A stretch of DNA of 64,000 nt, from assembly GCA_028825045.1 (NCBI GenBank), contig JAPKAY010000015.1, positions 1 to 64,000 on the forward strand, read 5' to 3'. This stretch comes from Halioglobus sp. GTDB taxonomy: Bacteria > Pseudomonadota > Gammaproteobacteria > Pseudomonadales > Halieaceae. This document shows, piece by piece, positions 12,579 through 19,806 of the stretch. The stretch's first letter is position 1; each line of letters opens with the position of its first letter. The notes beneath the pieces are model-generated. The model did not search any database, was not told where the DNA came from, and saw nothing but the letters and a program-made list of their open reading frames with translations. A program made the translations under genes and the position numbers.

Positions 12579-13841
12579 ATGTCAGGAAAAAATGCCTTTT
12601 ACGCCCAATCCGGTGGCGTCACCGCCGTCATCAACGCCACCGCCTGTGGCCTCATTGAAACCGCCCGCAAGCACCGCCCCAAAATCGGTAAGGTTTACGC
12701 AGGCCGCAATGGGATTATCGGTGCCCTGCAAGAAGATCTCATCGATACCAGCAAAGAGAGCGCGGCCAACATTCGCAAACTGCTGACCACCCCCGCCGGC
12801 GCCTTCGGCTCCTGCCGTCACAAACTGAAGAGCCTGGAAGAAAACCGAGCCGAGTATGAGCGGCTGATCGAGGTCTTCAAGGCACACAATATCGGCTACT
12901 TCTTTTACAACGGCGGTGGCGACTCCGCTGATACCTGCCTGAAGGTCTCTCAACTGAGCCAGTCGATGGGCTACCCGCTACAGGCCATTCACGTCCCCAA
13001 AACCATCGACAACGACCTGCCCCTGACGGACAACTGTCCAGGATTTGGCTCGGTCGCTAAATATATCGCCATCTCTACCCGGGAGGCCGCCATGGATGTG
13101 GCCTCCATGTGCGAAACCTCTACCAAGGTATTTATCCTGGAGGTAATGGGTCGTCACGCCGGCTGGATTGCCGCCGCCTCCGGACTGGCCGCCGAAAAAG
13201 AAGGCGACGCCCCGCACATTATCCTCTTTCCCGAAATCGCCTTTAATCGCGACAAGTTCATGGCCCGCGTGCAGCGCACAGTAAAGCGCCGCGGATACTG
13301 CGTCATCGTTGCCTCTGAAGGTGCCCAGTATAAAGAGGGTAAATTCCTTGCCGAGTCCGGCCTCAAGGACGCCTTTGGCCACAGTCAATTAGGGGGCCTG
13401 GCACCACAACTGGCCCAGATGATCAAATCCGAGTTCGGTTACAAATATCATTGGGCCGTCGCTGACTACTTGCAGCGATCCGCACGTCACATCGCGTCGC
13501 AGACCGATGTCGACCAGGCCTATGCGCTGGGTAAAGCCGCTGTTGAGTTCGCCCTGCGCGGAGACAACGCCATCATGCCCTGCATTGTGCGCGGCAAGGG
13601 CAAGCGCTACACCTGGTCGATAGGCGAAGCAGCGCTTGAAGACGTGGCCAACGTCGAGAAAATGATGCCGCGCAATTACATCACCCGCGATGGCTTTGGT
13701 ATTACCGAGGCTGCTCGAACTTATCTGGCCCCGCTCATTGCCGGTGAAGCCTATCCCGAGTACCGAAAAGGCATGCCCGTTTATGTGCAGCTCAAGAACG
13801 AGCCCGTACCGCGCAAGCTGAAAACCCGCTTTAAACTCTGA
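12579..13841 (+). CDS. pfp: Pyrophosphate-dependent 6-phosphofructokinase
   Basis: Reversibly phosphorylates fructose 6-phosphate using PPi. Two sites that distinguish PPi from ATP enzymes are visible: an Asp following the Gly-rich turn (GGGDSADT, near residue 112) and Lys in PKTIDND (near residue 139), where ATP enzymes have Gly. The substrate motif MGRHAGW follows. The 420 residues fit the long PPi-dependent clade seen in methylotrophs and marine gammaproteobacteria. It starts at an ATG at 12579; the ribosome site is weak. It is followed 230 bases later, on the same strand, by an inorganic pyrophosphatase, an enzyme competing for the same PPi. Confidence 0.92.
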   Translation: MSGKNAFYAQSGGVTAVINATACGLIETARKHRPKIGKVYAGRNGIIGALQEDLIDTSKESAANIRKLLTTPAGAFGSCRHKLKSLEENRAEYERLIEVFKAHNIGYFFYNGGGDSADTCLKVSQLSQSMGYPLQAIHVPKTIDNDLPLTDNCPGFGSVAKYIAISTREAAMDVASMCETSTKVFILEVMGRHAGWIAAASGLAAEKEGDAPHIILFPEIAFNRDKFMARVQRTVKRRGYCVIVASEGAQYKEGKFLAESGLKDAFGHSQLGGLAPQLAQMIKSEFGYKYHWAVADYLQRSARHIASQTDVDQAYALGKAAVEFALRGDNAIMPCIVRGKGKRYTWSIGEAALEDVANVEKMMPRNYITRDGFGITEAARTYLAPLIAGEAYPEYRKGMPVYVQLKNEPVPRKLKTRFKL

Positions 13842-14071
13842 TTTCAGACCCCAGTGGCAACGTTTGAAATATAGTTGCAAAGCGGACGCTGCGGCATGTT
13901 CCGACATGCTGTATTCGATTTAGCGCCTAACTAACCGCGTAACGCAGTCCCGCTCACTCGAGCTCCATGGAGCAGGACTTTCCCCTAATACAAGCAAGAT
14001 TTCGCACGCCAATATCTGTACACTTCGCCTCCCCAATTTCGCAACTTATTTCCCGCAACAGAGGTAACACT

Positions 14072-14722
14072 ATGTACAGCAATAGCAGCGACTTCAACCG
14101 ATGGCGCCGCCACCCCTGGCACGGCCTGCGCGCCCGCCGAGAAGACATAACAGAGGAGGACATCGTGCAGGTCTATGTCGAAATGACGCCCGCTGACGTG
14201 GTCAAGTATGAATTGGACAAGGCCTCAGGGTTCCTGATGGTGGATCGTCCTCAGCGCACCACCTCAAGCCCTCCTGCACTGTACGGTTTTATTCCCCGCA
14301 CTTACTGCGCGGAAGAAGTCGCCAAACGCTGCCCCGGCGCGGAAATTGCCGACGGCGACCCGCTGGATATTTGTGTGTTTTCCGAGCGCCATATCACTCG
14401 CGCCGATATCGTTTTAAAAGCGCGCATTGTAGGCGGCATTCAGATGATCGACGGTGGCGAGGCGGACGATAAAATCGTGGCCGTGCTAGAGGGCGACAAT
14501 ATCTGGGGCGACGTTCACGATATTGCCGATCTGCCGGCCATTAAAACCGAACGCCTGCAGCACTATTTCTCCACCTACAAAATGGTTCCTGGAAAAGAGA
14601 ACGACGTGAAAGTGGACTTCGTCTACGGTCGCGAAGAAGCGCTCAAGGTCATCGCCGCTGCGGAATTGGATTACGAGAATCACTTCGGGCACTTGCATAC
14701 CCAGGCCAAGGCTAACGAGTAA
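14072..14722 (+). CDS. ppa: Inorganic pyrophosphatase (family I)
   Basis: Hydrolyses PPi to phosphate, pulling biosynthetic reactions forward. The signature DGDPLDICV (catalytic Asp cluster) is near residue 92, with downstream HYFSTYK and KVDFVYG elements. The 216 residues are longer than E. coli Ppa (about 176) because of an N-terminal extension and an extended C-terminus. The ATG at 14072 is preceded by AGAGGT; the frame is open further upstream, but that part lacks protein-like character. It lies directly downstream of the PPi-dependent phosphofructokinase. Confidence 0.9.
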   Translation: MYSNSSDFNRWRRHPWHGLRARREDITEEDIVQVYVEMTPADVVKYELDKASGFLMVDRPQRTTSSPPALYGFIPRTYCAEEVAKRCPGAEIADGDPLDICVFSERHITRADIVLKARIVGGIQMIDGGEADDKIVAVLEGDNIWGDVHDIADLPAIKTERLQHYFSTYKMVPGKENDVKVDFVYGREEALKVIAAAELDYENHFGHLHTQAKANE

Positions 14723-14739
14723 CTAGCGGACTGCCACTG

Positions 14740-14764
14740 TCCCATCGGCATGCTGCCGGTGGGA
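14740..14764. terminator. Hairpin between convergent ppa and M15 peptidase genes
   Basis: An 11-bp stem (TCCCATCGGCA / TGCCGGTGGGA, one G-T wobble) with a three-base loop lies between two convergent stop codons. No T-run follows on either strand, so a bidirectional terminator role is likely by position but not proven. Confidence 0.4.
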
Positions 14765-14769
14765 TGGCT

Positions 14770-15495
14770 CTATGACCACGACTGACGTGGACACCAGTCC
14801 TGGGGCACCGCCACGAAACGGGCCATAATCTCACTCCAGTTCCGCTCAATCTCCTCTCGCAGTAGCATCGCTTCTGCGACTTCTGCGCAGTCCCAGCACG
14901 CCGCCAATAATTCCTCATTTATCTGCGCGGCACATTTGACCGATAGAGGCGCGTAACTCAGATGCCAACGTTCGGGCGCAACGCCAGCCCGATCCTCGTC
15001 ATAGGGTCGATAAAATCCATGGGACCTGCCTTCTGCCATGCGCGCATCCAGCCAACTGTGCAATGCGTCGAACATCCCCCCGGGCGCGACTTCTGCAACT
15101 GACAACTGCAGCTCATAGTCCGGCGGTACCGCAGCTGCATCATAGACATCCAGGTCTGTCCCCCAGTGATGGCGTGACGTGCCCGGGATGGCCGAATAAC
15201 GCAAAATCGCGCGCAGCTGCAGCGCCGGCGACAATTCGGACATTGGCACGGAACGCCCCTGATCATCGTGCACGGCTCGCTCACCGCGGGCTTTGCCATT
15301 CCAAATCACCAATTGGCGAGAGAACGATCGATAGGCGCTTGCCACGGCCAGATCGAAACCCGCCTCTTGAGCATCGGCGGCGAGTGCGGCGTAGGCCTGG
15401 GCAACGTCACTCTGCAAGCGGTGACCACCAGACAGGGGCACCAGATGGGTGTCATCCAGTCCCGTCAACTGCTTGGGGTTGAGGTCCCCGACCAT
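14770..15495 (-). CDS. M15-family D-Ala-D-Ala carboxypeptidase-like protein
   Basis: Zinc peptidase of the VanY/DacY-like M15 family, expected to trim peptidoglycan peptides. The motifs SAYRSFSRQ, SRHHWGTDLDV (His...Asp zinc ligands) and ERWHLSY (catalytic Glu and third ligand) are all present. I see no clear signal peptide, so its location is uncertain. I chose the ATG at 15493-15495 (GGAG nine bases upstream, and the protein then begins just before the conserved LTGLDDTHLV); in-frame ATGs at 15510 and 15555 are alternatives giving up to 261 residues. Confidence 0.82.
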   Translation of the reverse strand: MVGDLNPKQLTGLDDTHLVPLSGGHRLQSDVAQAYAALAADAQEAGFDLAVASAYRSFSRQLVIWNGKARGERAVHDDQGRSVPMSELSPALQLRAILRYSAIPGTSRHHWGTDLDVYDAAAVPPDYELQLSVAEVAPGGMFDALHSWLDARMAEGRSHGFYRPYDEDRAGVAPERWHLSYAPLSVKCAAQINEELLAACWDCAEVAEAMLLREEIERNWSEIMARFVAVPQDWCPRQSWS

Positions 15496-15596
15496 AGGCG
15501 GTATCTCCATCCTCTCAACGCGACCCCAACCGCGGAATCGGCACAATACATTCAACCCCCGGCATCCTACCGCGAACCCTGAGTAAGCAACACCGT

Positions 15597-15749
15597 ATGC
15601 GCCTAATCGGTAATATCGAGGGTTATCCTGACAATCGCACCCGTGGCATCAATACCGATTACGGGGCGGTTCTGGGACTGAAGCACCGGGGTGAGCGCTT
15701 GAATACCATCGCGTTCACACTCAGCAATGGCGAGATTTACCTCGATTAA
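15597..15749 (+). CDS. Possible small protein, 50 aa, unrecognised
   Basis: An ATG frame of 50 codons (begins MRLIGNIEGYPDNR, ends NGEIYLD) fills the gap between the M15 peptidase and sfsA. Its TAA overlaps the convergent sfsA stop, a typical packing of real neighbours, and its composition is protein-like. The ribosome site is poor and I recognise no family. The opposite strand is also open here (the tail of a 99-codon frame), so one of the two must be a shadow. Confidence 0.35.
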   Translation: MRLIGNIEGYPDNRTRGINTDYGAVLGLKHRGERLNTIAFTLSNGEIYLD

Positions 15750-16462
15750 TCGCCCTTCGGCGGGTCGACCGTGAAAGGCACGGCTGCAACCAGCGTCATG
15801 TCCTGCGGGCTGATCTGTGCCCGCCAGGCCAACACCTCCACCCCGCCAGCCTGTGCTTCCTGGAAGGCAATGCGGTAGCGCGGATCGATTTGCCCGGCAC
15901 AACTGACCCTTTCAATTCCATTGTGTAAAGCGCAGAACAACATGACCGCGCGGGTATCGTGTTCCTTTGCCGCCGCCTGCAGCTCGACCAGGTGCTTGCG
16001 TCCGCGCTCACTCACGGCATCGGGAAACAGACCATAACCTTGCATCGTACAAAGCGTCACAGACTTTACTTCTACCAGCACTCTTCCTTCCTCGCCTTGC
16101 AGTAGCAGGTCTATGCGACTGCTCTGGCCGTATTTTACTTCTGTCTGGATGTCACGATAGCGCTCAAAGCCGGGAATCAAGCCGCGCACAAAAGCTTCCC
16201 GCACCACTTTATTGGCCCGTGCTGCGTGAATACAGGCCATGCCGGCGGCAGTTTCTACCAGTTCCCAGGTGTGCGCGTATTTGCGTGTTTTAGAGGCGCT
16301 GACCGACAGCCATACCCTTGACCCAGGTTCCGCGCAGCCCGTCATGGCCCCGGTGTTGGGGCAGTGCACCGTAATGACCTCACCCCCGGGTAATTCAACA
16401 TCTGCCAGAAAGCGTTTGTAACGCCGCAGAAGCGTGGCCTCATGGACTGCCTCAAACTGCAT
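15746..16462 (-). CDS. sfsA: SfsA family protein (sugar fermentation stimulation homologue)
   Basis: A 238-residue SfsA family member. It shows CPNTGAM, RKYAHTWEL and the nuclease-like RIDLLL...VLVEVKSVTL core shared by the family. SfsA was named from a maltose phenotype in E. coli and can bind DNA; its molecular function remains unclear. It starts two bases after the stop of the upstream aminotransferase, so the two form an operon. Confidence 0.92.
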   Translation of the reverse strand: MQFEAVHEATLLRRYKRFLADVELPGGEVITVHCPNTGAMTGCAEPGSRVWLSVSASKTRKYAHTWELVETAAGMACIHAARANKVVREAFVRGLIPGFERYRDIQTEVKYGQSSRIDLLLQGEEGRVLVEVKSVTLCTMQGYGLFPDAVSERGRKHLVELQAAAKEHDTRAVMLFCALHNGIERVSCAGQIDPRYRIAFQEAQAGGVEVLAWRAQISPQDMTLVAAVPFTVDPPKGD

Positions 16463-16464
16463 TG

Positions 16465-17652
16465 TCAGCCCAAAACCCTGGCCAAGCGGTCCACCGCAAG
16501 CTCCAGGCGGTCCATTCCTGTGGTGTAGGAAAAACGCAGGTGCTCATTGGCCCGAAAGTGGCCGAAGTCGACACCAGGCGTGAGCGCCACGCCGTGTTCC
16601 TCGAGCAATTGTAGACAAAACTGCTCGCTGTCCTGGGTAAATCGACTGGCGTCCGCATAAATGTAAAACGCCCCTTGGGGCGAACAGGGAACGGAAAATC
16701 CCAATTCCTGAACCGCCGGCAACAGATAGTCCCGGCGCTGGCCAAAGATCTCACGACGCTGCTCCAGGATATCCCGTGTTTGTGGCTCGAAGCCCGCCAG
16801 CGCCGCGTGCTGGGCCATGGTGGACATGGAGATAAACAGGTTCTGGGCCAGTTTTTCCATCTCGGCCACTGCCGCTTCGGGTGCGACCAACCACCCCAGA
16901 CGCCAACCGGTCATCCCAAAGTACTTTGAGAAGCTATTAATCACGAAGGCTTCCGGGTCTACCTCCAGGATTGAGGGGGCTGTACCCTCGTAGACCAGAC
17001 CGTGATAAATCTCATCCACTATCAGATGACCCCCGCGGGAGCGCACCTCAGCCGACAGCGCGGTCAGCTCTTCCCGGGACAGCGCAGTGCCCGTGGGATT
17101 GGCGGGTGAAGCCACCATCGCGCCAATCGTATTGTCCTGCCAATTTGCCGCCACCAGCTGTGCATTCAGTTGGTAGTTGCTGCTCGCATCCACCGGCACC
17201 AGCTGCCCGCGCCCTTCAACAAGTCGCATAAAGTGGCGATTGCAGGGGTAGCCCGGGTCAGTCATGAGCATGCCGTCACCCGGGTTCATCAGTAGTGCCG
17301 CAATTAGCAACAACGCACCGGATGCGCCTGGTGTCACAAGAATGCGGGAGGGGGAGACATCCAGACCGTAAGTGTCCGCGTAATGACGCGACAGCGCCTC
17401 GCGTAACGGGGGAATCCCACCAGCCTGAGAGTAATGGGTCTCCCCGCGGGCGAGCGCTGCGCGCCCGGCTTCCACAATCGGTAGCGCCGAAGCAAAATCC
17501 GGTTCGCCCGCAGCCATATGCACAATGTCGGCACCTTCGGCCGCCAATTGAGTTGCCCTCGCCAGCACTTCTACCACTCTAAACGGCTCGATCTCCGCAA
17601 CCCGCGCGGCATAGCCCCGGGTTGCGTTATCCGGTTTACTGCTATCTGACAT
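16465..17652 (-). CDS. Class I/II PLP-dependent aminotransferase
   Basis: Fold-type I aminotransferase related to aspartate/alanine aminotransferases. Visible are the cofactor-binding VTPGASGALLL, ASPANPTGT, and the PLP-lysine motif SFSKYFGMTGWRLGW. From the ATG at 17650-17652 it has 395 residues, the normal length; an open extension upstream to 17883 runs antisense through the dksA start and is not coding. Substrate specificity cannot be read from sequence alone. A homologue sits beside dksA and sfsA in Pseudomonas, so the context is conserved. It is divergent to dksA. Confidence 0.88.
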   Translation of the reverse strand: MSDSSKPDNATRGYAARVAEIEPFRVVEVLARATQLAAEGADIVHMAAGEPDFASALPIVEAGRAALARGETHYSQAGGIPPLREALSRHYADTYGLDVSPSRILVTPGASGALLLIAALLMNPGDGMLMTDPGYPCNRHFMRLVEGRGQLVPVDASSNYQLNAQLVAANWQDNTIGAMVASPANPTGTALSREELTALSAEVRSRGGHLIVDEIYHGLVYEGTAPSILEVDPEAFVINSFSKYFGMTGWRLGWLVAPEAAVAEMEKLAQNLFISMSTMAQHAALAGFEPQTRDILEQRREIFGQRRDYLLPAVQELGFSVPCSPQGAFYIYADASRFTQDSEQFCLQLLEEHGVALTPGVDFGHFRANEHLRFSYTTGMDRLELAVDRLARVLG

Positions 17653-17858
17653 GGACCAACCCCGCTGCAACAAGCGCGACATTCTAGCAAGCGCTACAAT
17701 TAGGTGATAGCGGGCTGGAAAATCTGCCACGATAAGGGTGGCGCCATCATAAGTAATCTGGTAGTTTCTGCGCCCTCGGAATTGGGGCCCCCTTGGCAGT
17801 CCCGTCCGGTTAACAGCGAATACTTGTCGAGTTACCTTTGCCGTATGGAAAAATAACC

Positions 17859-18617
17859 ATGCCTCGAGCAGCCAAAGATACAAAAGCGCCTAAGGCCACC
17901 AAAGCTAAAAAAGCAACGACTAAGGCGACTGCTACCAAAGCGAAAGCGGCAGCCAAAACCGCGACCAAGGCGCCTGCGAAAAAAGCCCCTACCAAGGCGC
18001 CCACTAAAAAAGCGAAAGCCAAAACTGCCCGTAAAACACCGGTAAAAGCTAAAGCGTCCAGTAAAGCTCCAGCGAAAGCCAAAGCCAAAGCGCCCAGCAA
18101 AGCTCCAGCCAAAGCGCCCAGCAAAGCTCCAGCGAAAGCGAAAGCCACCGGTAAAACAACCAAAGCAAGACCTGCGCGACGGCGAGCCAAAACGGCCAGC
18201 AGCCTCGAATTCAATAACTTTGAGCCCTACAAACGCAAACGGGGCGAAAAGTATATGAATGAGGTTCAGCGGGACCATTTCAGGTCTATCTTGCTCAACT
18301 GGAAGTCTGACTTGATGCAGGAAGTGGACCGCACCGTGAATCACATGAAAGACGAAGCCGCCAACTTTCCTGACCCGGCTGATCGCGCTACCCAGGAAGA
18401 GGAGTTCAGTCTGGAATTGCGCACTCGGGACCGAGAACGCAAACTCATTAAGAAAATCGACTCCACCATGGAGCTAATAGACCAAAACGACTACGGTTAT
18501 TGTGAAGCCTGCGGCATAGAAATCGGTATTCAGCGGCTGGAAGCCAGGCCTACGGCGACGCAGTGCATCGATTGCAAAACCCTCGCTGAAATCAAAGAAA
18601 AGCAGGAAATGGGCTAA
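17859..18617 (+). CDS. dksA: DksA transcription factor with histone-H1-like N-terminal tail
   Basis: RNA-polymerase secondary-channel regulator that works with ppGpp in the stringent response. The C-terminal ~130 residues are ordinary DksA: coiled coil with the acidic tip DPADRA, and a zinc finger CEAC...CIDC (C-x2-C-x17-C-x2-C, residues 215-239). In front lies a tail of about 113 residues that is almost only Lys, Ala, Thr and Pro ([14 protein letters not shown] units), much longer than the short N-terminus of E. coli DksA. I chose the ATG at 17859; a TTG at 17838 would add seven residues. The gluQ gene follows 10 bases after the stop, the conserved dksA-gluQ arrangement. Confidence 0.93.
   Translation: MPRAAKDTKAPKATKAKKATTKATATKAKAAAKTATKAPAKKAPTKAPTKKAKAKTARKTPVKAKASSKAPAKAKAKAPSKAPAKAPSKAPAKAKATGKTTKARPARRRAKTASSLEFNNFEPYKRKRGEKYMNEVQRDHFRSILLNWKSDLMQEVDRTVNHMKDEAANFPDPADRATQEEEFSLELRTRDRERKLIKKIDSTMELIDQNDYGYCEACGIEIGIQRLEARPTATQCIDCKTLAEIKEKQEMG
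18087..18134 (+). repeat. 24-bp tandem duplication in the dksA tail
   Basis: Two adjacent 24-base units (18087-18110 and 18111-18134) differ only in the last base. They encode the KAPSKAPA octapeptide twice, in frame, within the H1-like tail of DksA. Confidence 0.85.
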
Positions 18618-18627
18618 GCCCCACCGG

Positions 18628-19539
18628 GTGCAAACAGTGCCCGATCCCAGCACACACTATCGCGGGCGCTTCGCGCCCTCCCCCACCGGCCCACTCCACC
18701 TGGGGTCCCTGATTGCCGCGCTGGCAAGCTTCCTGGATGCTCGTCACCACGCCGGCGCCTGGCTGGTGCGCATGGAGGACCTGGATCCACCCCGCGAGGA
18801 ACCCGGTGCCGCAGACGCCATACTCAACAGCCTGCGCTGCCACGGCCTGCACTGGGACGGCGATGTGCTGTATCAAAGCACAAGAGCCACCGCCTATAGC
18901 ACGGCATTGGCCAGGCTGGATGAAGAGGGCCTCCTCTTTGCCTGTGATTGCAGCCGCGCAATGCTGAGCACTGTCGGCGCCTGTGCCGGCGACTGCAGGA
19001 CACGGCAAGGCGCAATATCCAGTTCCAGAGCAATTCGTATTGCGGTGCCTGCAGAGTGCGAAATTCAATTCTCCGATGGGCTGCAACGACAACAGCATAC
19101 AAAGCTTGGAAACGCATTGCAGGACTTTATCGTCAGACGCAAAGACCGGCTGCACGCCTACCAACTGGCAGTGGTGGTTGACGATGCTGAGCAGGGCATT
19201 ACCCATGTAGTGCGCGGTTCAGATCTTCTGGACTCCACTGCTCGGCAGATATTCCTGCAGCAAGTTTTGTCCCAATCTACACCACTGTATTTTCACCTGC
19301 CGGTCATCACTACCGGGCAGGGCCAGAAATTCAGCAAGCAAAACCTCGCCCCGGCACTGGACAATGAAAAAGCCGTGTATAACCTGCGCTGCGCCCTGCG
19401 TTTTTTGCACCAACATGAACCCCCAGCCGACATAAAAAGCGTGGACCTACTGCTGGCCCAAGCAGTCGAACAGTGGTCGCCAGCAAGGGTTCCGGTGGCA
19501 ATGACCATCGGCGCCGACAGTATTGGCTTACACCTGTGA
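18628..19539 (+). CDS. gluQ: Glutamyl-Q tRNA(Asp) synthetase
   Basis: Attaches glutamate to queuosine at the wobble position of tRNA(Asp). It looks like the catalytic half of glutamyl-tRNA synthetase: the HIGH-like PSPTGPLHLGSL near residue 18, zinc-type cysteines (FACDCSR, CAGDC) and the KMSKS-like KFSKQN, with no anticodon-binding domain. The 303 residues match the family. The start is a GTG at 18628 (a second in-frame GTG at 18637). It is immediately downstream of dksA, a partnership known in many gammaproteobacteria. Confidence 0.94.
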   Translation: MQTVPDPSTHYRGRFAPSPTGPLHLGSLIAALASFLDARHHAGAWLVRMEDLDPPREEPGAADAILNSLRCHGLHWDGDVLYQSTRATAYSTALARLDEEGLLFACDCSRAMLSTVGACAGDCRTRQGAISSSRAIRIAVPAECEIQFSDGLQRQQHTKLGNALQDFIVRRKDRLHAYQLAVVVDDAEQGITHVVRGSDLLDSTARQIFLQQVLSQSTPLYFHLPVITTGQGQKFSKQNLAPALDNEKAVYNLRCALRFLHQHEPPADIKSVDLLLAQAVEQWSPARVPVAMTIGADSIGLHL

Positions 19540-19629
19540 ACTTTACCCACGGGGTTTGCTTCAGTAGTATCGATTCCCGACGCTCTTTGTAGCGCTCCGC
19601 AACTGTTAATAACGCAGGACACCAAGGCC

Positions 19630-19806
19630 ATGTATATCAACCGCCTGTTGCTATTGGTTAGCGGTGTTGTACTGATTTTTTTCCCGGCCATCGAAAGTTG
19701 GATGGTAAGCTCCGAAATCGCCTGGTACCGACCTTATCAGCTATGGCTGCTCGTGGTCGTTGCCGCTTACTGGAATCAGCGCACCAGGTATCCGGATGAG
19801 CTTTAG
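19630..19806 (+). CDS. cbrX: Small membrane protein upstream of and overlapping cbrA (CbrX-like)
   Basis: A 58-residue protein beginning MYINRLLLLVSGVVLIFF with two hydrophobic helices (about residues 4-20 and 38-48) and a charged end. It overlaps the cbrA start by 11 bases, so cbrA translation is probably coupled to it. A small membrane-protein ORF in this position is known in Pseudomonas as cbrX; I assign it by position and character, not by alignment. It could help insertion or control of the CbrA sensor. Confidence 0.75.
   Translation: MYINRLLLLVSGVVLIFFPAIESWMVSSEIAWYRPYQLWLLVVVAAYWNQRTRYPDEL

Noticed and set aside
12461..12658. 65-codon GTG frame with a purine-rich AAGGAGAAG before it, overlapping the start of the phosphofructokinase
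   Set aside because: The site is only about three bases from the GTG, the product is Arg/His/Pro-rich and it runs into pfp in another frame.
13891..13912. Hairpin after the phosphofructokinase gene
   Set aside because: Short stem with a UUCCG-type loop and no clear T-run; not called as a terminator.
15603..15902. 99-codon minus-strand ORF overlapping the sfsA end
   Set aside because: Most of it is a shadow of sfsA; only its tail lies outside, where the plus-strand 50-aa frame is at least as plausible.
16465..17883. Longer aminotransferase start at 17883
   Set aside because: The extra 77 codons lie antisense to the dksA start and precede the conserved N-terminus.
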